From NCBI GenBank assembly GCA_012932295.1, contig JAAONU010000004.1, positions 26,328,304 through 26,392,303 of the forward strand: a stretch of 64,000 nt of DNA, read 5' to 3'. This DNA is from Cyclina sinensis. Taxonomy: Eukaryota > Mollusca > Bivalvia > Venerida > Veneridae. The notes below the pieces were generated by a model, which worked only from the letters and a program-made list of their open reading frames with translations, searched no databases and was not told the DNA's origin. Both the position numbers and the translations under genes were made by a program. Below are positions 46,282 to 59,300 of this stretch, one piece after another; within the stretch, counting starts at the first letter, position 1, and every line of letters starts with the position of its first letter.

Positions 46282-47319
46282 TGAGGGTTGTTTGATAAAT
46301 TCGCGGACAATGTGTATTATGAAGGAAAATGACAAAATACACATATGAAATTTATATGTGCTGGTTCCTTGATTCAATACAAATACGAGACATAAAACCA
46401 CTGTAAATTAGCAATATAAACTATGACCATATAAAACAAATGGTACATAATTATACATTCCACGGAGCGTGACGTCGTAAATATCAATGAACTTCAACGT
46501 CAGAAAATAAACGTTTGTTCACTTCTCAACATAGTTATCTGACCGAGCAATGCATTTCTCGAGACGACGGATCCACTGGTCATAAATGGAAGCATACCAG
46601 CTCTCAGGAAAAGATGACCCAATGGAACGAACCTTCAAACTGAGTTCAGTGCCTGTTTCAAATCGCAAACCTTGCAATTAACGCTTCAATTCAGGAAAAA
46701 TTCTGAAACCCATGGCCGCAAGATCTGGCGAATATGGCGTCCATTGCGAAATCTTTCATGCTATTTGAAAACAATACTTCTACAACATCGTGTTGATTGT
46801 GTTTCCTGTAGCAATTTGAATGTTTCCGTTGGTGTGTGGCCCAGGTTAACGCAAAACGTAATACTCACCCTTGTTTCAACGTCTAAAGTTGACGTCATTA
46901 TTTTCTGTGTCATATAGAAATAATTGCCTTAACGGTGGATATAAACAGGATACGTCGTAGTCTGGATTACCTGCCCCTGACACTACGTTACTACTAATCG
47001 CAGTATAGAAGTCAGGGAACCAGACTAGATACGTCGTTGAAATTTACAGGAAATGACGTTGACATTGATTCATATGACGTTACCAATTCACGCGATAATA
47101 TGACGTTCGGGCATGCTTTGAATGACACGTTTATAAACTGATTTATGTAATTTACGGAGTGCTCTGTGTAGCGGTATCATGGCATTATTGTTAAAGAAAA
47201 TAACCATTTTAAAATTGAAACTGTTTTAAAAATAGAAAACTTTTTTTGGTGAACATGAAATATTATAACTTGCAAGTTTGATTAGCGCCAAGGTCCGCGA
47301 ACTTATCAAGCAACCCTCG
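46282..47319 (-). mobile_element. Second mariner-like element with internal deletion
   Basis: Ends tgagggttgtttgataaatt and its near complement (cttatcaagcaaccctcg) bound 1038 bp between TA dinucleotides (46280-46281, 47320-47321). On the minus strand between about 46860 and 46505 a transposase remnant is read: LGHTPTETFKLLQET, then KWHERF-like sequence running straight into the PYSPDLA segment and a C-terminus with WIRRLEKCIARSDNYVE. The middle with the first catalytic Asp residues is deleted. Confidence 0.85.
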
Positions 47320-47321
47320 TA

Positions 47322-50300
47322 TAAGAAGTCAAGAAACACACTAATTTTCTGGAAAAAAATAGCCTTTTAATTGAAAGTTCCAGTAGATATTTATGATGAC
47401 GTAAGAAACGTTTTGGGTTTTATGATAGATACCTTGAAATGACACAGTATGTAACATTTTTATAGGGAGATGAATTACGTTAAATGGGTTCTTGCACAAA
47501 AAGTATCAATTACCAAAGGAAATGCGCTCAGTAATAGTGAGTGTAATCTCTACTCCTGAATTTTTCACAAAATATACCTTAAATCTCAAAATTTTCACCC
47601 AGGTTTATTTTTTTAAGTATGACCAATATGTGCAAAAAGTAACACCTGAAGAACACTTTGGACTAAAGTTAAGAGTTCGTAAACGTCAAATAAAACTGCT
47701 CTTTATATTTTAACGAAACAATGTAATTTTTTTAAGCTGAACATTAAAACTTTATCATAGTTTCAAACATACAAAATAACTTTTATTCATGTAAGATGGG
47801 TACCAGGTTAACTTTGAAAAAAAAATAGGTATATATATTCCTAATTTTAAGCTTTCCATCTCTACCACTATTGTAAGAAAATGGTAAGATAACACAAGTG
47901 TTCTTGGACATACCTGCTGAAGCCTATCACAGTTTTGGACGACATTTACTTTACTGGTTAAAGAATTCATGCGCAGAAGTTGGGGAGTCTACAGTTCAGT
48001 AATACTATTAAAAGTGCTACTTTGAGGCTCAAGACGGCATGGATGGGCCGCTGATAAATCAATATAATGATGATGAAATGTTGATAATAATAAGGGTTAT
48101 ATTGATAAAGATGAAAACCATCATTACAATGATGATGATGATGTGATGATGTGTTAACTGCTATGATAAAAACTTGTACTTTTCTGGTTGCCGTTTTAAG
48201 GAGCTTTCAACAATTGAAGAACATCTTCATACCTGTGAAACAAACGCTGAAATTTACAAGACAGTCAAATTCTTTTTAATCTTTCTTCACAGAATTGTAA
48301 AGTGAGTGGTGGTTGAGATGAAACTGTCACCATGCCAGATCAAATGAGGCTTATACAATCGGAAATAAACTGCAATGGATACTCTACAGACTGTTGATTA
48401 ACAGCTTAATGTCTGTAAAAGTACTAAAACAGATTCAAATTAATGACTTTTTTATTACTCAGCAAAGACCATTTTAACAGTGTGTGTCCAACTGTTGTGT
48501 TATCTACGGTTATAACATACATATATATTGTGATCGTAAATGTCACTTTATTTTAAGATTCACCTTTGTCATGCACATCACTTTCAGAACAGAATCGCAA
48601 GAGTTAAGATCAGATCAGATTTAACATAAAAAGTAGAGCTTGGTTTATTATACTTGTAATTACCACATATTCCCCCTCCCCCACACCAGTCACCCACTAA
48701 CACACGTTTATCATATTTAGCTTTGTCACTTCCTGTATACAGTGATCTTTTCCACGATCTCCCGCAGAAAGTCATGTAAGAAAATTCTGACTAGTTTGCA
48801 TTAATATACCTGTGTGCGAGTGTCAGTGCGTGTGTTTGTCTGACGTTTTCGGGACTATAACATTGAATGGGTAATTCTCAAGTTACTACTCAAATGTGTC
48901 CATCATCAAGACACCGTATGCCGTGAAAGGACCAGTTCTGTTACCCAAACGTCAATGTCTCACTTAAATGTAAATAGTAAAATATAATTGGTTTGTGGGA
49001 CCGAGCTATAACTTTGCCAGGCTTTAAGAGATTTTTAAATAGTTCTGCTAGAATGTTTATATTGGAAAGAGGAAGTGTCATTTAAAAAGAACGTGTCTGT
49101 TTATCAAAAATAAATGGCACACTGAACTATTAAAGGTAAAAGTAAGACCAGTTTGACTTTTACGGGCCAGAATTGTGTCATTCCTTTTGAAGGAATCTGA
49201 AATGTGTTGCTATAAATTTGAACACTGGTCGTGATTAAGCGAAGTGTCGATGTCGCATATCAAATTGTCAACGTTTAAAAGCAACAGTTTAACTTAATAT
49301 ATTTATTCAAACTGTTAGACCTATATATCCAACCTAATGCTGTCTTTATATTTAATCTGCATAACTTTTTTTCATAATAAAATACCAAATGTGTTTTAAA
49401 CATTAAAACAAATATATCAGGTAAAATTACTCAATAATTATGGAATAATTTGTATGTGTTCAAAGTAAAATAAACAACTTAAACTCCTTTTCCAAGTTTC
49501 GATTAAAGACATTTGTGCTAGTAGCATACACTTACATAAGTTTGCCCTCTGTATATCAATTACACGTTTTTCAGTGCGCTGGCTAGACGATTTTAAACCT
49601 TGTGAACCAAAGAAGTTGAAGGATATTCTAGTCTGTAAAGGTTACACAAGATAAGATTACAGAATAGGTAGCAAATGTAGACCAGACATACGTGCGTCAA
49701 GTGACAGAATCATGTCAAGAGAGTTATACATAGGAACCAGTCAAAAGAATTTCCGTCTTGGTCAAGTAGTAAGTATCAGTGGATAGGGCGAAAAACTTGA
49801 ATGAGGAATGTTGTATTTTGGCCAGTCCATTTGTTATATCCCTGTTTCAAATATTATTTACACAGAAATTGAGCCACGTATGATATTTGTATATGCTAGT
49901 GGAAAATATATTCGAGTAAAGAATTAATACAAATGTATGTCATTATTTTGTTTCGGGATGTCTGGATATTTTGTCAGTTACAGGTACCAGTATTTAGTAA
50001 AAGTTAACAAAGGTCAAGAATCTAATTAAATAAACTGTTCACTCGAAAGGTTTTGCTTAATTTCACGAAACGTAAGTCATATAGATATCGTAATTATAAT
50101 TCCGAAATAACTTATATGAATTATTTTAAACAAAATGCTTAGAGTGAAAATTTACAGACTAGTTTACACTATATAAAATTGGATTGTATAAGTAGCTTTT
50201 AAGTTGTCCAATATTTGACAAATAAACATCGACATTTATTTGACAGGTCCTTTACTTGTACTCCCTAAACTGACCCTTTTCATGGAATTCCATATATAGC

Positions 50301-50930
50301 ACCTTATCTTCTTGCATTTAACCCATTTGAACGACCTAGCACAAACATTTTTTTCACTTTGCTTACCTGAATGCTACTTTAATTCACTGAATTTCGTGGA
50401 ATGAAATATATGGTCGACTAAGTTACAGTATTGTTTTGAAGCTGACCCAAATTGTCTAGAGTTTAAATTCGGTAATACTGTGGGTAGAGCAGAGATTATT
50501 GTTTGGTTATTTTGTAGAAATCTTGGAGTAGTTCAGAAAACTTCATTTTCCCAATCAAAATGTATTTGTTTTCGCCTGTGGATACAAGCTGAATAAAACT
50601 CATTAACAAGATATAGAATACTTAGTCTACATACACTGCAGAAGTCTGCAGGGTTCACCAATGTCAGTCAGATAGACGGCAGTTCAGAATAGTATCTATT
50701 TTTTTTGTCGATTTGTGGTTTTGAACAATTCTGTGGTATGTTACTGAAGCACCTATATATGGACATATCAAGTTGACATTTCTTTTAGGACAAAGCCTCT
50801 TGATATTTGCGAAAAAATAGCAGAATTAACTAAATGATCGGAATTTTTTCCTTCAAATTTTTTTTTAAAAAAAAGCTAAAACTAGAAACGGAAAACTCCC
50901 AAACATCACGCAGCGGCATCTTCTCTTTCA
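47322..50930. other. Long stretch without a supported gene
   Basis: AT-rich. A GAT-rich tract lies at about 48063-48160 (tgatgatgatgatgtgatga). Short frames at 47492-47713, 47755-47970 and 48584-48775 have no recognisable domains. The first exon(s) of the LU-ShK-TSP1 gene may lie here or between 51 and 53.3 kb but could not be identified. Confidence 0.4.
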
Positions 50931-50933
50931 GAC

Positions 50934-51160
50934 AGCTTTAACAAATACTTATAACTTAGCAAAAAGAGCTTTAAAAAAAACTTATAACTTAGCAAAAAGA
51001 GCTTTAACAAATACTTATAACTTAGCTAAAAGAGCTTTAACAAATACTTATAACTTAGCAAAAAGAGCTTTAACAAATACTTATAACTTAGCAAAAAGAG
51101 CTTTAACAAATACTTATAACTTAGCTAAAAGAGCTTTAACAAGTACTCATAACTTGGCAC
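50934..51160 (+). repeat. 33-bp tandem repeat, about 7 copies
   Basis: The unit 'acttataacttagcaaaaag' + 'agctttaacaaat' repeats with a 33-base period (one 32-base unit), with a single a/t variant (agcaaaa/agctaaa). Copies are nearly identical, pointing to recent expansion. Confidence 0.95.
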
Positions 51161-51679
51161 TAATTTACCATTAGTACATGGACACTTTGAGGAGATTTCC
51201 TATTATTACAGTTATCTCTCTAAAGGATTCAATTCAGCTTTATACAATTATTACTGTTCTTTTAACAACATGTTTCTTTTTTGCTCTTTGATAGGGGCAC
51301 ACCATGTTGGATCAGTAGGACCGAGTGTACAAGTTTATGTATCTCATAAGCAAAACTGCAGTACTTACTAATAGATAAATTGTTTTAATAAACGTATTTC
51401 AAATTCTTCTGATTTTCAAGACCTGTTGCAATAAAATTATATGTCTTAAAAGAGAGCACAATTTTTTTGTAATTTACCTAAGGAGGCATAACCGTTTCTG
51501 GTGAATCACAAAATATGTTTTAGATAATACAAGTATTTGGCAGATATGCTTTATGATTTTGAACCAAAATGCATGCCTTTAAAGGCAAAATTGAGATCAA
51601 AAATTGTATCAACATAACTTCACATTACATGTCAAACAAATGCCAGTAAAAGCACTAAAAGCATGTAGATTTGGAGAAA

Positions 51680-52960
51680 CAATATCCAGAAATTTCATTA
51701 CTTTAAGCCTGTGCATGCACGAACTCCCATCTTGTGATCTCTAAAATTCTGAACTCTGCAGCCATTGAAGAAGGAGTGCATAGCCCTATATCGCTCACCT
51801 TGATACCATTGAAACATATCACTATGTCAGCAAATGTCAGTAAAAAATGCTTTCAAAAGTGTACACATGATACAAATGTTATGGAAGTATGCAAACATAT
51901 ACAAATTTGAAAATTTAAATCACATATCTTCAAAAACAACTAACTAGGTCAAGATTAAGGTCGGCTTAGGTCAAAGTTTAAGTCTGCAAAATTATACAAA
52001 CAGATGAAAATGTAATACAATTTCATTGATGTAGTTTCTTTAACAATGAAGTGGGTCATTAGGTCAAGGTAAGGTCAGCCACTGTCAAAATTGAACTGTG
52101 CGTGCAAAATTATACAACTAGTCAAAATTTTAATTACATAGCTTCAAAAACAAGGAAGTGGGTCAGTAAGTCATATGAAGGTAAAAAGTCACATGAAAGT
52201 CAAGGACAAAGATGAATGAAGGATAAGTACTTTCTTAGCGAAACCAATGTTTTTGTGGGGCAGTGCTGAACCATAAATATTCAAGTTCAATGCCTTATGA
52301 CTTCTGAGAAGAAGACATCAAAATATTTTTAAAACTGTTAAACCTAGTGACATCTGGGGCGGTGGCAATTTTGAACCAGGGAAAATGATTTGTATAAACT
52401 TGGTAGAGGTCTGTTAGACAATGCTACACAACAAATATCTAATTCTAGGCCTTATAGTTTCCAGTGAACCCTAGAAAGCCAAATTTTGACCCAGGGACCA
52501 TGATTTGTATCATCTTGGTAGAGGTCAACTAGACAATGGTACACACCAAAACTCTGAAGTGTAAACCTGACAAATTCTGATAAGAAGAGTTTTAAAGTTT
52601 TTTGCTTTATAAGTGTTTTTTTTTTAAATCAAGGACCCCAGAGCCATCATTTATTTGAATTTGGTAGAAGTCTTCAAGAATATGCCATAAACCAAGTATC
52701 TAAGTATTAGGCCTTGTAATTTAAGACAAGACGATTTTTTAAATTGTTTTCTTTCAGTTGCCATGACAATCACAGTTGTTCATGGAATTCCAAATTTTAT
52801 ATTATTTTAAAAGGAGACCAAACAAGGATCATTTCTGTGAAGTTTGATCGCAACTGGTCCACTGGTATGAGAAAAAAATGTTGTTTGAAGTTAAATGTGG
52901 ACGAGAGACGGACGACGGACACACCTTTTCGGTCAGGTGGGCTAAAAATGGCAAATATTT
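51680..52960 (-). repeat. Long dispersed repeat, inverted orientation
   Basis: Runs from degenerate units containing 'gtcaaggtaaggtcag', 'acttggtagaggtc' and 'ccttatagtttcc' to an end at 52910-52950 with 'ggacgacggacacacc' and 'caggtgggcta', the complement of the usual opening. Related to the 3.2-4.4 kb repeat. The small frame 52744-52989 is within it and is not a gene. Confidence 0.65.
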
Positions 52961-53347
52961 TGAAATGTCATCTTATCAGGTTTTCGTGACACACGCCATT
53001 ATTTATAACGGACTTACGCGTCTTTAATCAGCCTTTGTTTGGAGTAGTCTTGATCAAGGCAGACTCAAAGATAGACGTAACATGTTGTGTAAGAATAAAA
53101 CATTTACTGTAAAAAGGCACTCGTTCAAAAAGGATAAATACGTTGGTTGATCAAATAATTCTCTTCTGATAAATGTTTGATTGATGTAGCTGTTTGATAT
53201 AAAATCTAAATTCTACGAATTCTAATAGTTTTATCATGATCCAGTCATTCTTTATTCTAATTCCTAGTAGCAGGTTTTACTCTTTGTTCTGATTTCTTTC
53301 TCAATGCATTTTAAACTATATTTTTGACATAAAGATTTTCTTTTCAG

Positions 53348-56300
53348 ATGTCTCCGTTGTTCTGCTCTTTGTGACAACAAGGGGCATCGGTTTGTATTTA
53401 TTTCTGATTTTTATATATTGTTTTAAAACATATTCGCTTTCATATTATATTACCAAACCCCTAAAGTGCCTTTCTATTCGTAATTACAAGATAGTAATTC
53501 TACTTACATAAGATATTTCGTTTTATAAGATAATATCTTTTACGAAATATTGCAAATATTGCTAGTGTGCAATGTCACTTTTAAAGGATCCGCAGTATAT
53601 AGACCTCTTAAAAATAAAATCATTCTTAACTGAAGATAAAAGAATTTGTACCTATCAAACCATACTAAATCACAGCATATGAATAAAATACGACCCTTTT
53701 TAACGTCATCAGATAGTTAACAATATATTTTTTATTATATTAACAAGACTAGTATAATTGTACATCAATTGGTGAATTTTAACTAGACACTATGCATACA
53801 TTTTGTGATCTGCATGAATTTTTCGTATGAAAATAATAGACTCGGTCTTACAGAATCTCTGGAATGTTACCAGTGCTCTGATGTTTCCAGCATTAACAAC
53901 TGTCTCACCACGACACAGTGCCGTACAGGACAGGTATCTATCTATATTAAAACATTTTGCAAGTCTTTTTATTCAATGTATTGTATACAAATGTAGGATT
54001 TTACAAACAATATAATAGTGAACATTTACATGACAACATTTTCAGGTGAACAGATAAATATAAACATTTTTTATTTCTTCAGTCATGTTTCACTAATTCC
54101 GTAACATCAGACCAGTCTACCAGATTCACCATGGGCTGTATCAATAATGAGGTGAGGTATCGTTAACATTAATACTAAACGAACTAATTGAACGAATTCT
54201 TTCGCCAGTTTTTCTAAAACAATCTAGATATCTATACTTTTTACGTAAATTATGAAAGTTTGATTTAGGACTGTAATGTTATTCAGTTGTCTTGAGAAGT
54301 TTGTCGTCTGATTGTATCTTATATCTATTTTTTCTTTTATTTGTATATCTCGCCCATACTTTAAATCACGTGATGCATTTTGCTAAAAGGCAAAGCAGCT
54401 CAAATATCCAGTGAAGCTTAATTCTCATACCGTATATTGCTACAATATTAAAAACTTGTTTTATAACTCAAGCAATGTGGAGTACAATCCCCTCTGGTTG
54501 GACGTGGAATAAGTGAGCGTCAAACACAGTGCCACGAATGTTGCAGTACGGAACGTTGCAACAATCAACTTTGTGTCCACTTCAAACGTAAGTGATATAA
54601 GTAAAAATGCTTAACTTCACACGTGCACATGTTTGCAAATGCCTCTGTCACATGTTCTTATAGAAGTTAACTCCTTCAAAAAAATGCCTTAAATACCTGG
54701 CAACGATACAAAATTCCCAGCATTATCGACAGCACCGAAATAAAACATTTTCTTTAAGTCGTAAAACAAAAGTAGTAACGAGCAAATCTGTCTTACATTA
54801 TTTTTTGTCCTACGTCACAAAAGTTTTAAGATGATTAACAAAATTGATACACAGACGTTGAACTACATCAAGAAAAGTCTAATATAAACAAAACTTCACA
54901 GCATCGATACAGACTGTGGCTCTGCGGTTTTAGAGAAAAACCCCAGTGGTGACTATGAAATGTTAATATAATGAATTCTGTAAAAATTTATCACTTTGAT
55001 AACAACAATAAAAGCATGTCCCTTTTTCGAAAATGAGCAACTAAATTTGATTGTCTGCGCAGCAGAGACTAGATCTATTTTTTTTAAATTGGTCTTTTCC
55101 CGAAATATCTGCTTATTTACTGTTCACAAAGATCTGATTGTTTTAAACAATTAGAATTGGAAATGATATTCGTCTTCTAATTTATTGCAAATACTCGATC
55201 TTCCCGTTTCTAATAGTACAATGTAAACTGTGTGACGAAAATCTTATTCGTATTCGCAATTCTGTTTTAACATTCAGTTTTGTTTTCAAAATAAGATATG
55301 TTTTTACATTTATGTTCTTATCAAAATTTATAGGCTTTTCTATTTTCGTATATAGACCTTTTTGACACGCTATATAAAATACCAAAAAATATTATCTTCT
55401 ACACTTTGGTTTAACCGAACATCATACAATTATGTGTTGATGATAGAGATTTTTAACTAGTTTAAGCATACCAGCTTCACCTTCACTGGGTATTTGTTTT
55501 CACATCTAGAATTTTCGTACAGAAGTTCAAAATGCACTCTTTCAACGTACCTTTACTGAAATCCCAAACTTCAGATGCAGAATGTAGTATTGGTGCAATG
55601 CGTTTTTCAAATAGTTCAGTCATATAACTAGGCGGTATCGTCGTTAACTTGTACAACTACCTATTTAGCTGAAGTATTGTCCTTAGGGCTAGTTCACTCA
55701 TGACTTCAGTTTCGAGTTACGCCTCTCCAGTTGTGAAAACAACGCTGAAATTCTTAAATTTATCAACTACATGTATTTAAACTGTAAAACTGTTATAGAA
55801 AAATTGCAGGTTTGCAGGGAGTCTCCAGTTATAACTAAACACGTAAAAGTTTAGTTGTAAGTTCAGTAATAACTGTTAAATTCTACATGTTGCAACAGTA
55901 AGCTAAACCAACCAATTGCTTTTGTAACCCTTCTGATGACCTCGAAAATAAAACAATTTCGCCAGCTTACATGAGTAAAATTATCTTTTAGGTGCCAGTA
56001 TTTGCACCCTCCACCCTCTTCAATATAACAGTTTCCTAATTATAATTTAAATACATCATAAAATAGAAAAGGAGATAGACATTTCCCTTGTCACATGGCT
56101 AATATATTCCATCTTTGGCTTCATACAAGCATTCATTGATCTTTTTATGTTTAGAAACCTGCTCTTACTCAGTATTACATATCTACCGTGTACGTGATCA
56201 AAGACAACCAACTCGTTAATAAAATCTCAAACTTTGTTTGCAGGGGTTATATAAACGTTGTTCCACAGACACTTGTGGTAAAGAAATTGTGCTTGTTTCA

Positions 56301-59300
56301 CACATGCGAATCCATAAGGTACAAACTTTGGTGCCTGTCTGAGAACGTTTCAATAATTGTTAAAATTCACTGATATGCCTTATAAAGATATAAATGTTTG
56401 TCATATGTAAACATTCAACACGCGTTGTTTTACATCGCGTAGTTTCTCGTTCAATGTATATCACATACAATACTGATGTCATGCGACGCAGAAATGATTT
56501 ATCTTTACATTCATGTAACTCAAAATAGAAAATACTAATTATCCTTGTTTGCCAACAAAATTTGTAACGAAACTCCAGTATTTAGTTAAAACATGTTTTA
56601 TTCGTCATTATCATATGAGTTTACATAGTACAAATAATAATACAGTAAACTCCGCTTATAACGATATTCAGGGGACATACAAAACTATATCGATATATCC
56701 GAATATCGTTACAACCGAATTTCTGTACGGTGTGTAGCTTACTGACGATGCACTGCATCGTTCAACATGTATAAGCAGTAGCATTATATACTAGACATGT
56801 GACAATCATGTACTTACGACAAAACTTTATTCTTTTTATGCATATCAATGTTGAATGCATAAAAAATAAGTTGCACATCAAAATAAACACAAAACTGACA
56901 TAAACCGAAAGTAATATGTACACAGGTACTGGTAACCTTACATTGGCTTAAATTTATACACTGGAAAAAAAACGTCAAAATTAAATTGCTTTTTTAACTA
57001 TTTACACTCATGGGTAAATCTTGTTTAAGTTTTGTTCATGTACAAAGACATTCACTGTCGGAAAAATTCAGTTAATTTTGTCTGCCTTTTGGCTTTCCCT
57101 ATTTCAACTGAAAATTTCTCAAGTTCGTGTAAACATCCGAAAACAGAATCACACGAATCAGACTTAGAAAGAACAAAGCGTCTGCAAGTGTCTATAGCAT
57201 TAAGAAACTCATTCATGGTGGGTGGGGGGTCATCAACAGTCTCAGAGTCACTCTCTTCGTCACTCTGCGACAGGGTTTCAGCGGGTTTCAATTTTTGCTG
57301 TACCTCCGCTATTATATCGCTATCGGACTTCTGCTCAACGGAGACAACATTCTCATCGGCATTTATGTAATCATCAAAAGAAATGTTTTTGTCTATGTCA
57401 CTGAATACTCTAAGGCGATTCCATTTCGATGCCAATTCAGCCAGCGGAATGTCATCGTCCTCGAACTCGTCTGTGTCAGACGAATCGGAAACATGCCCCT
57501 GCGGGGTCGCATTAATTTCATGCTGTGCTTGATTCATAAATCCAGCCTTTCTAAAACAATTCTGGATACACGTCGGTGTTACATCTTTCCATGCCGCATA
57601 AAACCATTGTATGGCTTTTAGAATGTTAATCTGTTTATCGATATGTTTGTCTAGACATGAAATAATATGGTCAAGGACACGTGACCTGTAATGCCTTTTG
57701 AATGAAAAGATAATCCCTTGATCACAGGGCTGTAACTTAGATGTAGTGTTAGGTGGGAAAAACAACAGTTTTACAGCTTTTAATCCCTCGATTTTCGGAT
57801 GGGCCGGGCAATTATCAACAAACAATAGAATAGATCTTTTCTCACGTGTCATACGTTTGTCAAGTTTTTTCACCCAACTGATAAATATTTCTGAGTTCAT
57901 CCAAGCACGACGATTAGCTTCGTAATCTACCGGCAAACTTTTAACATTTTTAAAACATCTAGGATTTTTGAATTTTCCGATTATCAAAAGTTTAAGTTTA
58001 TCAGAACCGTCCATATTTGCGCCGATAAGCACTGTGATTCTGTCCTTGCTTTGTTTGCCTCCAAAACATTTTGTTCCTTTTACCTCTAGTGTTTTATTTG
58101 GGGTCATTTTATAAAAAACGCCAGTTTCATCGATATTGTAGACATTTTTTGGTTCATAGTCCTTGATCAAACTTGGAAGTTTTGACTGCATCCAATTTTC
58201 AGTTTGTGTATTATCGACGGAAGCACCTTCACCGGATAATGTTTTGCTCGATATGCCATGACGATTTTTGAATCTTTCAATAAATCCGTTTGTTGCCTGA
58301 AAATTTTCCATGCCCAGCTCACATGCCAGAGAATTAGCCTTTCGTGTAAGCATAGGTCCATCAATAGGCACATTTTGGGATCGTACAGTCTTAAACCACT
58401 CAAACAGCGCCATTTCAATGTCTCTATTACTGGCATGACGCATTCGTTTACGGGCTGGGCTGAACGACGTAGTCTCGTATGCATTGATGACAGAATCTTT
58501 ATTTTTCCAGATTGAACTTAATGTGTTTTGTTTAATTCCAAAATCGTTTGCAATGTCCTGTTTTTTACGTTTACCAAGATTAATCTCTTGAATTAATTTA
58601 TATTTAGTTTCAATATCCAAAATTTTTCTTTTTCGTTTTTCTGACATGTTCACTGTTTTAGCTACATGTACATGTATAACTTATTTACAACGAAAATTGT
58701 TATTGAAAGGAAACAATAAAAGGACAAAACCATGCTTTTATTTTTTGAGATGAATTCACCTGTATTGAGAACAAAACGGTAGTTACGTACGCACAGAACA
58801 TGTTCCGCGTCATTGTATTTAATCGAGCAGATATTTATGCATTAAAACAAGCAGACCGAGACCGCTCTTCCACAACAAACTTGTGCAGCAAATTATCGTT
58901 TTAAGAGGTAATATATGTGCGTTGGGGTTGAAAATCCACATCGATATATCCGAAATATCGATACATGCGATATCGATATATGCGAGGATGCTTCCGTTAG
59001 GTTATAATGGAAGTTGGCAGGGACCAAGACAAACGTATCGATATAACCGATATATCATTACAAGCGATATCGATACAGTTGGAGTTTACTGTACATATAA
59101 TGAACGAAAAGGATTGAACTGAAAGCAAAATGCTTATAAAAGCTCTATCCTAATGTATTCTAGATATCGGTACATGGCAGATGGCGATATAAAATAAAAA
59201 GTTTATGTTTGATGGTTTAGAACAAAGAGACATAATACAAAGCAAAATATTGAGGTTAGATGAGAAACAGTAAGAGAGAGATAGAGCTGACCTACAGTTT

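Noticed and set aside
50934..51160. CRISPR array
   Set aside because: The repeat is continuous, without unique spacers, in eukaryotic DNA.
53348..53374. ATG at 53348 as the start of the LU gene
   Set aside because: In that frame a stop follows after eight codons; the hydrophobic frame that joins the LU domain is offset, so the start must be in an upstream exon.
57032..58515. Several plus and minus frames overlapping the Tigger transposase
   Set aside because: Shadows of the 533-codon transposase frame.
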